Source: Schistosoma mansoni (lineage: Eukaryota; Platyhelminthes; Trematoda; Strigeidida; Schistosomatidae). From it: a stretch of 64,000 bases of DNA. The notes below the pieces were generated by a model that made no database searches, was not told the origin of the DNA, and saw only the letters and a program-made list of their open reading frames with translations. Within the stretch, counting starts at the first letter, position 1; every line of letters begins with the position of its first letter. Below, one piece after another: positions 11,761 to 22,837 of the stretch. The translations under genes and the position numbers were made by a program. Location: the NCBI RefSeq assembly GCF_000237925.1, contig NC_031502.1:2084031-2148030 (forward strand), in the 5' to 3' direction.

Positions 11761-12026
11761 CGGAAGGAATCGTGGTCTACGTTTGAAGGTAGACGTTTGA
11801 AAACAAGGAGTGAAGATGTGCCCTTTATGACTTGAGGCTTCGTTGATCGACATATCACCGCATTCCTCAAATTAACAAGAACGCTTTTAAGTTCACAATC
11901 GCATGTGTAAAATATATTTAGAGGTCCATCATAATCCACAGAATGTCTTTCAGAAAGTTCCGGTGATGCAAGTGCTGCATTTTCCGACATAGACAACTGC
12001 TCTTCAATGGTTTTAAGGCAATTCAT
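11761..12026 (-). CDS. Probable 5' exon of an unrecognised minus-strand gene
   Basis: The minus strand is open from an ATG at 12026-12024 (codons MNCLKTIEEQLSMSENAAL...) to SNVDHDSF. It stops exactly at a GTAAGT donor (11760-11755). Base composition is clearly less AT-rich than the surroundings. The middle reads DYDGPLNIFYTCDCELKSVL, with a Cys pair. The exon leaves two bases (CG), and the exon at 934-1597 begins with one base (T) completing Arg, so the two can be joined in frame across a 10.2-kb intron. That join is inference. I do not recognise the domain. An in-frame GTG lies two codons upstream, but ATG is the likely start. Confidence 0.5.
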
Positions 12027-12032
12027 AATCAC

Positions 12033-13645
12033 TATGTATAGCAGGCAAACGAATCTAGTGAAAATAACTTCACACTAACAGAATCGTTATATGAGTGGTC
12101 AATATATAATTCTAAATTAACACAAAAACATGCGGTTTGCTGAAGTGAACTGTTTGGTAGATATTGTTCTATGAATTTTGGATCTAATTTATATAAATCA
12201 TTTTTTCAGTGTCGTTTTAATTTCTCCACGACGTCGCGGTCGATTTATTTTATTCCAGAGGCGGTCTTTCCGGCGTATTCAAACCGGGTTTGTCCGTTTA
12301 TCAACGTTATATGCTTACTCCTTATTATATAAACATTCCACACTACTGTTTTAGGGCAGTAAGATGAATTAAAGCATGAGCTTTTGATGTGATTAGCTCT
12401 TCTGGCTGAACACTGTAAGGACGTCCCTTCTCAATCAGAACAAACTCATATGCATTCTGTTAAACGAAGTTCTGAGTCATATTTCACCATAGCTTCAAAC
12501 CACCAGTCCTCTTCGAATTCATCAGTATGTACTGCTTTTACCTATCACTGGTGAATTCGCCTTATGAGGGTTCCTCGAAGTTGTAAACACTGAAGAAATT
12601 CATGAAACCATGTATCTCTTGTTTGTTGGCAATCTAATAATAGTTTAGAGCAGCTTCCTGCACTCCGTCTTAGACACTATTCACTAGTTAGTATTATGCA
12701 CTCTTAACCAGTACATTAAGGTGGGTACCAGCCACTTACCCAAACTAAAATTAGTAGACTGATGTTGAGACCTGCTGCTCACAGATCAAAAGTTGTTTGT
12801 TTTAGATACTAAGATGCTACTCTACATTCGAATCTATTATTGTCTTCAAAAAGTTGGAACAATTGACCCGTATTGCATAACACTTGCACTTATGGACAAT
12901 CAATAGCAGTACTAAAGCACTAAAATGAAGTCTACTTTAAAGTACTCAGACTTCTGACAAATTTCGGCCGCTCGCTCCACATGGTACATTCGAGCAATGC
13001 TCAGAAGGGAAATCAAATACGTTCAGCCTATACATCTCAATGACTATGCTTCACGGCGTAATCGCTTTTCGACAAGGTAGTAGTTTAATCATCTGCCTAA
13101 TCTATAGTTTGTCAATAGACAAATGGGGTTTTATCTGTACGGAGGTGTGGTCACTCGCCAACCTACAGCAGTTCATATGACATCAAAAATCAATACCCTC
13201 GGCTACTCTCCATAGATTCAAACTAAACATTGACGGACCGAATCCAAAACAACATCTCGTACTCTGAATAGGTTAAGCGTACATCGGACATTCTTGCGAT
13301 GCCACCCAGAGTCTTCAGGAGACATCTTTAACTTCCAATCCGAGGTATTCTTCACATAGGATGTCAACTGATGGAAAGCCAGATAGGAAACGCTTGGCTC
13401 CCTAGAGCATATCTGAAGTGAAACCCAAATAAAACCATTGAACAATACATTTGAAATCATGCACCCTATGAGTTAGGACTCTTCTGAAGCTACTGCCTCC
13501 CTGTAACTGACTGGTACGTACATTCTGTAAGATGAGCTCTAAATGGGATGTGAATTACAGCTCCATGTGACTTCTTTCTTCTTGTACTTTGTCCTTATAT
13601 ACAATGTTTTTTTATATGTTACCACCATTAAATTAACTACTTCTA
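12033..13645. other. Unassigned region upstream of the first gene
   Basis: The sequence is of higher complexity than intron DNA and possibly includes the promoter of the minus-strand gene (12.05-12.35 kb, with a GC-richer patch at 12225-12310). Several 60-80-codon ORFs occur, for example on the minus strand at 13218-13460. None has a motif I recognise, and they look like decayed repeat DNA. Confidence 0.3.
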
Positions 13646-13649
13646 TGAA

Positions 13650-13750
13650 TTCGGTGTTGATCTTTTTTGTGCTAATGAGGTATGGCAACTAGGGTCGATG
13701 CATATGTGCCTGGTCCTACGTTATAGCTGACTGACTGGCTTAAATTATAC
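13650..13750 (+). mobile_element. LINE 3'-UTR fragment
   Basis: TGTGCTAATGAGGTATGGCA, then ACTAGGGTCGATG and GTCCTACGTTATAGCTGACTGACTG, match the tail of the LINE at 15490-16335. It is therefore a severely truncated copy of that family. Confidence 0.55.
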
Positions 13751-13820
13751 TAAATTAAATTCTGTTTAGATTCAACTTTGTAGCCGATTATTCAGTAGTA
13801 ACCAGCATAAGATCAAGACC

Positions 13821-14466
13821 CAAATGCCCTGGTACGGTCGAGGTGAGGAAAGTCAGCTCTCCCTTTCGAAATGCTCCCACACGGCCACGCGTATACAGTT
13901 ACTACCAGAGAAGTCCTATTCACTGTCTTCTTGCAGCATCGTTGTTGTTTACGAAATTGAGAGGAAGTAAAGCGAATGTACGGTTCTTAAATCGGTTTGG
14001 TGAGTACGAAGGATCCATCTAGGGAAGTTGGAAAACCCTGATTCCACACCAATAGTACACATGGGCTCCACGATCCTGAGGGAACAAATGGTGTATGAAC
14101 CTATTGTTGGTAACCGGCTACAGTAGGACTGCATCCCCTAACGTTGCTCTAGTGTTTTGTGGATTAGATCTCTAGGCCAAAGGCTCGCAGAGTGGCTCCC
14201 TAAGAAAACCACCTGCCTCAGTTTAGACACTTGGGTAGTATTCTAGCCCTCAGGGTTTTCCAACTTCCCTAGATGGATCCTTCGTACTCACCAAACCGAT
14301 TTAAGAACCGTACATTCGCTTTACTTCCTCTCAATTTCGTAAACAACAACGATGCTGCAAGAAGACAGTGAATAGGACTTCTCTGGTAGTAACTGTATAC
14401 GCGTGGCCGTGTGGGAGCATTTCGAAAGGGAGAGCTGACTTTCCTCACCTCGACCGTACCAGGGCA
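13821..14466. repeat. (TAAA)n-family repeat with a perfect 217-bp inverted duplication
   Basis: The left part (13821-14249, plus orientation) is a copy of the (TAAA)n-tailed repeat. Its first 217 bases (13825-14041) recur as an exact reverse complement at 14250-14466, separated by 208 bp (14042-14249). I compared the arms base by base and found no mismatch, although each arm differs at many sites from the other copies in the window. The right arm joins directly to the repeat's interior (...TCTAGCCCT|CAGGG...). The structure would fold into a long stem in RNA or single-stranded DNA. Confidence 0.85.
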
Positions 14467-15489
14467 ATCGAGGACAACGTAAGTTAGATAAGTATGGTTG
14501 TTACTTTAGAGATGTCAGTTTACCTTGTCGATAGACCTACAGAATTCGAGAGGTCTGTAACAAACCTAAAGCGAATACAGAACACCGAAACATAGCACGC
14601 TGATTCTAGAAGTCCTTAAAGACAGTAATTAAAAACTAAACGGTGATTATTAAAGGAGTAGGTTACGTAATGGCTAGAGGCAACCAAACCAACGCGTAAC
14701 ATCGGTCCATTAAACTGTTAACTAACTGGCTTGATGTGTTAGGTGACAAAGTTCAAGGCTGATTCTAACGACTCAGGTTTACTGATTATTTACTTTACTC
14801 TAAGTTTCCAGCGTAATGTTTTCTCAAGCTTTGCACTCTTCTGTTTCCTTCACTCCTTTTGAAATATGTTTTTTAGGTTAATTTACTTGAAATTGATGTC
14901 GTTATTCCCCTTCCCCTGCCTTTCCTCGTTTTTTTGATTGCCTTTCATCGCTAATCTGACATGTGGGAACTTAGTTGAATACATCTTTCTACCAGATTCT
15001 ATGTTGTCTGTGGCTGACTAACTTGTTGATTGACATGGAATTCCTTAATTGTTTGTTTTTTATTTTGCTACACGTCCAAATGTCTGTTTCAATCGATTTC
15101 TTATGATATTTGATAGTTTCGTCTCGCGATGTTTTAAGTTATGCTTACATATCTGATAATTACTATCAGTTGTTTTGTTAAAAATTCACTTACACTGGGG
15201 TTACTTTTCGAAATTATCAGAGCATAAAGCCGTCAATTGTTATTACCACATCTCTGGGGCTAGTGTGTGCTTATCGTTGTCTGTACTAAAAGATGCAACC
15301 CAATAATCACATCTTTCACGGTGTGGGCAACCGGGAAGTGATATTAGCCCTCATACCCGTAACAGCACACGAGACCAATTTGGTCACATTCAAATTCTTC
15401 CTGCACCTCCTAATAACTCTCTTGTCTCCACGACTAACCCTTCTCACGTCCCTTTATCACCTCACACCGCTAGGGCAAACGATTCGAGT

Positions 15490-16335
15490 AGGCGAATCGT
15501 TACTCCTGGTCTGGTATGTGACGAAATCTCAGCACGGATACAGAAGGCTCAACTAGCTTTTGCCAACTTGTATCATTTATGGCGTAGGCGAGATATCCGT
15601 CTACCAACCAAAGGACGGGTTTAATGTGCAGCAGTGAAACATAGCCGGTAAGAGTAGAGGGTATTCGTAAGTTATTACTATTCGATCATAGGTGTCTGCG
15701 AAGCATTTCTCGTATATCCTGGGATCGCCGAATAAGTAATGCAGTTGTTAGGAAACAGGTACTATGGAAGGATAGCAAGTCGATTGATGATGTAGTGAAA
15801 CTTCATCAGTTGAGATGTCTGGGACACGTGTTACGTATACCCAACCACCGAATGCCCCGATGTGCGACGTTTTGTGGTGTAGGAGTAGGTTGGAAGAAAG
15901 CTATGGGCGGCCAGACCAAAGCGTGGCACAAATCCATCAAGTCACTGACAAGTGGTCTGAGCCATGTTGGTAGGTGTAGACTACCTGTTTACAATCCGCG
16001 AGATGATAGCAATCGATGGTTAGACACCTTGAATGACATGGCTCAAAATCGTTTGCAATGGCGAAGATGCGTCCACTCTTTGTGTTCTCCCAAATTCTAA
16101 TCTTCTGGATTCTTCATGTCCCTATCCTTTTTCTCTTTCCAAATTTACTTCACCGGATTATACTCCTTGAATAACATCTTCAAACCCTGATCTTTCCGAT
16201 TACTGTTTATACTCTTACTACCTCTACCACTATGGGATTTCAATCGACAATTGTATTTCTGTGCTAATGTGGTATGGCAACTAGAACTGATGTACGTACG
16301 TACGTACGAAGTTCTACGTTGTGACTGATTGACTG
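15490..16335 (+). mobile_element. Non-LTR retrotransposon (LINE), C-terminal ORF2 end plus 3' UTR
   Basis: Plus-strand translation gives a LINE ORF2 tail: CDEISARIQKAQLAFANLYH, WRRRDIRLPTKGR, FDHRCLRSISRISWDRRISN, then an open stretch 15795-16100 with LHQLRCLGHVLRIPNHRMPR, LSHVGRCRLP, RWLDTLNDMAQNRLQWRRC and stop. Frames change upstream of 15795, so the copy is dead. The 3' UTR ends with GTATGGCAACTAGAACTGAT and (CGTA)n. The same tail occurs at 13650, 18640, 34380 and 47135. DNA at 14467-15489 is unassigned. Confidence 0.75.
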
Positions 16336-16551
16336 AATAATCACATGGATTTGTGCTCTAGACCGTAGCCGATATATATTATAATGTTTAATATTATATT
16401 ACTATCCTAGCTGCGGTGGTTCAAATCCCCAATCTGATAGCGAAAAGAAAATCACCTAGTCCAATAATTTACAATTTCGAATCTATACATATAAACAAAC
16501 TATTATAGCGATTCATTTTCTCCCGATTTCGCCCATAGGTACCATATCGGA

Positions 16552-19500
16552 ATGTCTATGAATCAAAGTCACTCCGCGAACGGCAATGGTGTTGTTCTAT
16601 TTTATGGAGAAAGGTAAATGCTCAAATCACGGTTTTAAGTAAATCAATTGTCGTGTTTCAGGATGTTAATTTATTACGATGGATGTCATGTAGAACTCGA
16701 TGGTCAGTTTCTCAAGTTTTCACATATGGGACGTTTGTACCTGACTTCACACAGAGTAACTAATTTCACATAGTTATCTTCTCTAAATTTTAACAGGTAA
16801 TTTTTATCAACAAAAAAGCATCATCAGGCGTACTGTCATTCAGTATGCCATTTGTTAATATGAAAGAGGTTGATATTAAACAACCTGTGTTTGGTGCGAA
16901 TCGTGTAGAAGGTATAATTACGGCTGAACCGAACGGTGGCTGGCAGGTAAGTTAATTACTATCTTTGACTTGTTCTCTTACCTTCTTAAAATACTAGTTT
17001 TTGATCTCACGTTAATCCTACATATGTACCTTAGTATCATGTGCTTTCACAAGCCATTGGTTGTTTGAGTTACAAAGTAGATTCACTATACGTAACACAT
17101 CGCTAGACTAGCCTGTCTGTTATTAGTTTTACTTGGAACATCCTCTTGCCTAATACATGTTTTTAATGGCCACAGATTTCTTAAGTAATCATGAACCTGT
17201 GTAATTGATTTATCAAATACAGGTTAATACGCATTAAGTTTTTATTTCTTGGATGATGTGATCACTTGTTCCTATACTAAATAATTCAATGTATCAACCG
17301 TCGTAATACTTTCACCAGTGAAACATTATTTGTTTACATTTTGACTATAGAATTTAAATATACCTTTAGCAATGCATAAATTCTCGTAAAGCTAATTTTA
17401 CTCAGCTTCCTGTCAATTGTTTCCAACCATTCAATTATAAAACATTGTGCATTACTGTGCGAAGTCATCAGACTTAGTAGATAGATGTATAACACAAGTT
17501 ATCAATCTTATAAAATCATCACAAAGATATGAATACCATCCAATAATCAGTAAACCTAGTTAATGATACCTCATACTTCTCAATTAATATTAGTTGAACT
17601 AAAAATACATATACAGTACAGAAACTCATACATAAGAATCGTGATCAATTTTCTCCTGGTCTATGAATAACTTTTTTATGTTTTCACATGCTTTTCACTT
17701 TTACTCATGCGTACATTCATCAACAGATCAACAAAACCATTCGTATGTCATAAGAGTATCCCTCTATTCCTTGTGCATTACTCATAACATGATTAGTCTG
17801 AGAATTAATTTACAGTGTAAACATCAGCACCAGAACAAATGTATCCATATTCCGTCGGTTGTCTTTTTTTCTGGTCAATTGAACAAGTTGTAAACATCCC
17901 ATAATCTTGTTTGAAATGTGGTTAAGATAGTCAGTAACACTGTATGAATCGTTACAATAAGACTTAATATCCACTTCCACAAATCTTATCGTCTTAGCAG
18001 TTTATTATAGTTTTATTTAATTATTCAATACACCTCAATAAACACATGTATAAGTTTGTGTTCTAGGCTTTTAGCAAGAGATAGTATCCTGCTGCGCAAG
18101 CATCAAAGTAAATAAATTGTAGTTTCAACTTCCAACCCAATCGAATATCACCAAGTCTTAATTCTAATTATTGTATTCTGATTTACTATTTGTTATATTT
18201 CTCAGATTGTCATTATACATTCAAAGTGTCTCGTTCATTTTTTCCAAGGGCGAAGCAAAATTCTCACTAACATTCAAAAAGGGTGGTGCAATTGAATTTG
18301 GCACAACATTAATCGAACTAGGCAGACGTGCATGTTCTGCAAAACAACATTTCAAACCGCCAAATGCATATTTATCTGTAGCAGATATGAATGGTGCAGG
18401 CCAGTATTATGCTTGTCCACCACCAGCTTATTCTGCGCCTTACAATGATCCATACTATGGATTTGTACGACCACATGAAGCATTCACTGTACCTCAAGGT
18501 AAGTAGTATCTTCTCACTCGCGCATCTTATCAACTCGTTCTTCATATTTACTGATTAATGAAAACAAGTAAATACAATTGTTTTGCTTATCTAAGCTTAT
18601 ATTATCATTGTTATTATACTAATTAATTGTTGGTTAAAGACCTTGAGTGACTCGGCTCAGAATCGTCCTCAGTGACGTAGATGCGCTTATGTTTTGTCTT
18701 CCTTTAGAAACTGAATCCCAAAATCTTATTGTTTTCTACTACTTCTGACTATTATGTTATATATATATATATAATATCCCACTTTTTCGTAAATCATTAT
18801 TTTTTACAGCAGAAACACTCTACCAAGTCAGAGCACCACCTCCATATCCTGGTGCAACACCTACTACAATGGCTAATGATTTTGGATCTGCTGCTACTAG
18901 TCAGTACACAACACCTTATCCTACTAACTCAACAACTGTAGGTGAGAATGCACCATATCCAGTTACCAACTCAACACAAGGATGTAAGAGCTTTTGTGTT
19001 TCAAATTATTTTTTTATTTTAAAGGTTTATCACTTATCAAGTTCACAATTTTGTGGAAAAATCCGATTTTGTAGTCTGAAAAGAGTTGGTGCTATCAAAT
19101 TACTCTTAATGAGTATACCATCCGACTATATTAATAGGTTTATCCGTAATATCTTATGTTTTAGACACTAACTACATCCATCTAGAACGATTCAAAGTGC
19201 AAATGGATAAAATATAGCAACAATATGCATAGCCACGTCAAACCTATCAGGTGATTCTATAAGTAAACCCTCAAGGTAGAAGTTTGTGCTGATGATTTTG
19301 TTCAGAAGAACAATGACGGCTCCACGACCAAACTATCCACATCAGAGAGTAAAACTCCAACTAAATCATCTACCTGAGCTATAAATATTCACCATCTTCA
19401 TTTATATTACATAACCTTTATCTTTTAAATGTTATCAGTCTTCCATATTAAAACATTACTGTGATAATCGTTTGGAAATAAACTTGCTTAGAAAATATCT

Positions 19501-20897
19501 ATCTTAAAGCATTTAAATAGAAAGTGGATGCTAGTAGGTTACTATAAGTTGTTCACTATTCTAAAACTAAGGTTTGTTACTCGAACAGACCTTATACTCG
19601 TATCTGGCAAGTTTCTTGTACGTCTCAAATTATTTATTTTATTTATTTAAACACATAAATATTGGTACAAGGAAGCACCAGATACATATGCGCCATATAA
19701 ATCTCATTCGATTTGCTTGAGGGCTGTGATACTGCCCAGGTGCCCGAACTGAAGCAGGTGGTTTTCTTAGGGTCCCACACCCGGAGCCTTTGACCTAAAG
19801 ATCTGATCCACAAGGCAGTGGAGCATCGTGAGGAGATGCAGTCCCATGGTAGCCGGTGATCAACGATTGATTCGTACGCCATTTGTTTCCTCGGGATACT
19901 GGAGCTCATGTGCACCATTGGTTTGGAATCAGGGTTTTCCAACTCCCCTAGGTGGACTCGCCTTGTCCACCAATCCGGTTAAAGCGCCGGACGTTCGCTT
20001 TTCGTTCTCTCACTTTTGTGAACAACACCCCCGCCACGAGAAGGCAGTGAGTAGGCCTTCCCTGGCAGAGGCTATATATTCGCTGGCCATGTGAGAGCAT
20101 TTGGAGAGGGAGAGCGGACTCTCCCCACTCTCGGCCAAACCAGGGCATTTGGGGGCACGTCTCAAATTAATGTTACTAGAACTCGCAACTATTTTCAGCC
20201 TGGAAAATGGCTACGGATTCTACATTAGCTACTACGCCAAAATATTTTACGGTTAATGAATTGCGTTTATCGAAATTATTCGTAGCAATTGTAATTTTGT
20301 TTATAGTTATGCTCGTAATTATTCATAAACATACTTATCAGAGTGACTTACTTTAGGAGTAATGCTGTCTTAATAAATTTCATACCTCTCTGGTCATAAT
20401 GATTTAGATGATGTTCACGTGGTGTAGTTCATAGCTCCCACATAATAATGGTCTTTTTGCAAAAGTATTACTTGATAATTAAAATAACTCATAGTGTCAT
20501 TGAATAAGAGAAAGAGAATTCAGTGGAGAAAATTTTCTTCGCTGAGTTCCCTTTTTCGTATTACTTGATCTTTAGCCTACTTTGTCAACGCTTGTTTATT
20601 TCTAGCATAATATTTATTTGTTGATTGGGTTAGACCCTAATTGTTATGTTTTTAACTTGTATCATTTTAGCTAAATCGAATGAAGCTGCTGCTTCTAATG
20701 GTCCTGCCAATGTTGTAAGTGGAGGTTACTACTTTCCAGAAGATCCTTTTAGTGTATACGTACAACCTAATGCGCCAAATTATCCAGGCAATCCCCCATC
20801 TTATCCGGGTAATACTCAAGATAATCATGATCAAACAGCTCCCTATCCAACTGAAAACTACGGTTCACAACAAAACGCTTCTAAGAAAAATCAGTAA
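16552..20897 (+). CDS. WBP2: WW domain-binding protein 2 (WBP2)
   Basis: Six coding exons: 16552-16613, 16662-16755, 16797-16946, 18249-18498, 18810-18983 and 20671-20897 (TAA). They join in phase with GT-AG introns and encode about 318 aa; human WBP2 has 261. Residues about 1-135 form the GRAM/PH-like domain. Signature strings are LYLTSHRVIFINKK, SFSMPFVNMK, IKQPVFGANRVEG and FKKGGAIEFGTTL. The C-terminal half is Pro/Tyr/Asn-rich with PPxY-type WW ligands (PPPAY in exon 4, PPPYP in exon 5) and NYPGNPPSYPG near the end. The family binds WW proteins such as YAP and NEDD4-type ligases and acts as a transcriptional co-factor; this role is from family knowledge. ATG at 16552 is followed by another at 16558 in frame. 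A retroposed repeat sits in intron 5, together with a possible alternative last exon. Confidence 0.93.
18640..18730 (+). mobile_element. LINE C-terminal/3' fragment in WBP2 intron 4
   Basis: ACTCGGCTCAGAATCGTCCT, AGATGCGCTTATGTTTTGTC and CCAAAATCTTATTG match the end of the LINE ORF (MAQNRLQWRRC region) and the start of its 3' UTR at 16040-16110. It is a short dead fragment. Confidence 0.5.
19633..20156 (-). mobile_element. (TAAA)n-tailed retroposed repeat with 13-bp target duplication
   Basis: A 524-bp full-length minus-strand copy lies in WBP2 intron 5. Both sides carry ACGTCTCAAATTA (19620-19632 and 20157-20169). The element begins TGCCCCCAAATGCCCTGG and ends ATATTTATGTGTTTAAATAA with a TAAA-type tail. 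Variable-length target duplication plus this tail points to LINE-machinery (target-primed) retroposition. It has no conserved ORF, so it is non-autonomous. Its insertion ends only about 30 bp before the acceptor of the exon candidate at 20199. Confidence 0.85.
20199..20356 (+). CDS. Candidate alternative last exon of WBP2, or separate membrane micropeptide ORF
   Basis: After an acceptor-like ACTATTTTCAG (ending 20198) the plus strand reads two bases, TGG AAA, then an ATG ORF (20207-20356, 49 codons, TAG). Exon 5 of WBP2 leaves one base, so splicing here is in frame and would give a shorter WBP2 ending in this tail. The ORF begins MATDSTLATTPKYFTVNELR, then a single hydrophobic span (KLFVAIVILFIVMLVII) and a short polar end (HKHTYQSDLL). 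AATAAA follows 16 bases after the stop (20372-20377). Read alone, its size and shape resemble SERCA-regulating micropeptides (sarcolipin, myoregulin), but no diagnostic residue proves it. T-rich DNA yields hydrophobic ORFs by chance. Confidence 0.4.
20372..20377 (+). terminator. Poly(A) signal AATAAA after the 20207-20356 ORF
   Basis: A canonical AATAAA lies 16 bases past the TAG of the small membrane ORF. It would allow a transcript to end here, before WBP2 exon 6. Confidence 0.35.
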
Positions 20898-21123
20898 TTA
20901 AACTTGATTTTATTTGCCTCATCTTTTTATATTGAGGAAAATGACATCATTTGGTCATTATTGAGAAATGGTGCGAATATGTCTGTCATATTTTTCAACA
21001 ATTTTTTGATTCATACCGACAATTCAACATAATGTGATGGTTACTTTCTTCTCATTTCTTGTTTGAACTCAATTATTTTTTGATTCACATAAAAACATCG
21101 TTTTGGTTGTTTTTTCCCACCTA

Positions 21124-21129
21124 AATAAA
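21124..21129 (+). terminator. Likely WBP2 poly(A) signal
   Basis: AATAAA lies about 227 bases downstream of the WBP2 stop codon in a T-rich 3' UTR. Confidence 0.5.
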
Positions 21130-22837
21130 TTATCTGATACCTTGAATTTATCTTTGAGTTTTAACTGTGTCTTTCCATAATTATTGGTAAGGGTTCTCCA
21201 GAATTATAAGTGCCATAGCCGACAGGTGGCTGTTTAATTTCCCAAGTAATCGAAGGCAGAATAAGCACAGACCGACAGACTTGCCAAACATACAGATCTC
21301 TTTCTTATGTACAGGATATTTGATGGAAAAAAAACAGAAAACTAAGCAGAGATAGGATATTTGAATTGGTCAAAGTTTTGTACTAAATGATGAGAATAAA
21401 AAGTCTCTTCCGGGAGACAAATATTTCTGTAGGTACGAATATGGTCTCTGGTAATTCAAGTGCGTGCTGTTTACAGTGGAAGTGTTACTTCAAATCCCGA
21501 CAACAAGCTAATATTCAAGCTCTCAAAAAGTTGCACCCCTTGTTCGATCGTCCAGTTTAATTTCCTGGCTGGCGATTTTTGCTTTGTTTCACATAACTGA
21601 GATTACTGGTTACATCGCTAGACCTAACAGCTGAATTAATCAAAAATATACCTAGCGAGCGGTTCGGATGTGCTTGACGTAGTTATGATCTGTTCGATAT
21701 GAAAGGCGGAAGGTTGAAATGCAATGCCTAGTTTAAAAAACTAGTCAACCAAAATATTATGTGTTAGCTCCAAAGAATATCAACCAGGTTGACTATACGA
21801 CAAGCTACCCTCAAAAATGCCTTAGTTTTTCACAGTCTGAAATCCCCACTAAAGTTAATTTCAGCCCCCTGTGAGTGTTTAGAGGGAAGCTGATGACTTG
21901 CCTATCACCAGTATCTTAGACTATCTGCATGAATGAACTCATTCGTTCGAGGGCGCACCTGTCAATCCTGATGTGACCTTACTAATCTCTCACCAATAAC
22001 GAGGAATATCCAATTTCCACTGAAATTGGAATATTCAGCAAATTGCGTCCCGTTTCACTAACAGGCAATAAATTTGACAACAGTTGTCATACCGCGGTTG
22101 AACCACCGTGCGCTAGGTCTAGCTGTCCTAGTCAAGTACTCTCATTCTGTTCGCTTCAACTGAAGCATACATTGATTCATCTGCAAACGGGACTTACAAA
22201 AGAGTTACTGGATCCGCTCCAAGTTGCTTTCTAGGACAATCAAAGGCAACAGTGCAACGTTAAGTGTAAGATTCTATTCTTGTATGGCATATATGCACTT
22301 ATTTCTATCATCTTCCTCCGAAACTTACATCTCGCCTCCAATTGTCGCATGTTCTCCATGCACAGTGACGGTGTTCCCACCAAGACTAACTATACAGACA
22401 ACTAGTAGAGGCCTTATTCAGGGGTGGGTAATGAGTCGAAAACCCCTGTATCTAGCAACTTGATTATAAGGAAGCGCAAAACGACACCAAAAGCCAAACC
22501 TCAGAGCGATGTTTACAAATCGATTCATTCCACTTAGACACCGGATTCGAGCCCCCAACTAAGTGATAGGGTCCACAATCCTACCCAGACTCATACTCCT
22601 AGTAAGGCAAGTAAGCAAAAAGAAGTAGAAGAAAAGGACTTCCTTAACTCCCATTCCATCAGCCCACCTGAGAGAAAAGGCACAGCAAAAGCGTTTTTAT
22701 GGCACGTTTTTGCTAGATAAGACCCTAGACTCCGAATTTGAATGCGATTTCCGTGGTAGATTGGTCTACTCCCGCTGTGATACTACAGGTTTATAATCAT
22801 AGTTCGTATGCTAAAGGTGTAGAAAAAATATATTAAC
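21130..22837. other. Intergenic DNA, unassigned decayed repeats
   Basis: The region is of medium complexity and less AT-rich than the introns, with several 60-80-codon ORFs on the plus strand (22043-22234, 22224-22463). No motif, splice structure or terminal repeat could be recognised. It may hold old transposon remnants. Confidence 0.3.

Noticed and set aside
13949-14134. 61-codon minus-strand ORF
   Set aside because: It lies in the inverted-duplicated repeat and has no independent support.
16290-16312. (CGTA)n run as a possible regulatory array
   Set aside because: It is part of the LINE 3' UTR shared in position with other copies.
19643-20148. Several ORFs on both strands, also seen at 52238-52507 and 63112-63626
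   Set aside because: They lie inside the (TAAA)n-tailed repeat. Frames are not kept between copies, so they are not genes.
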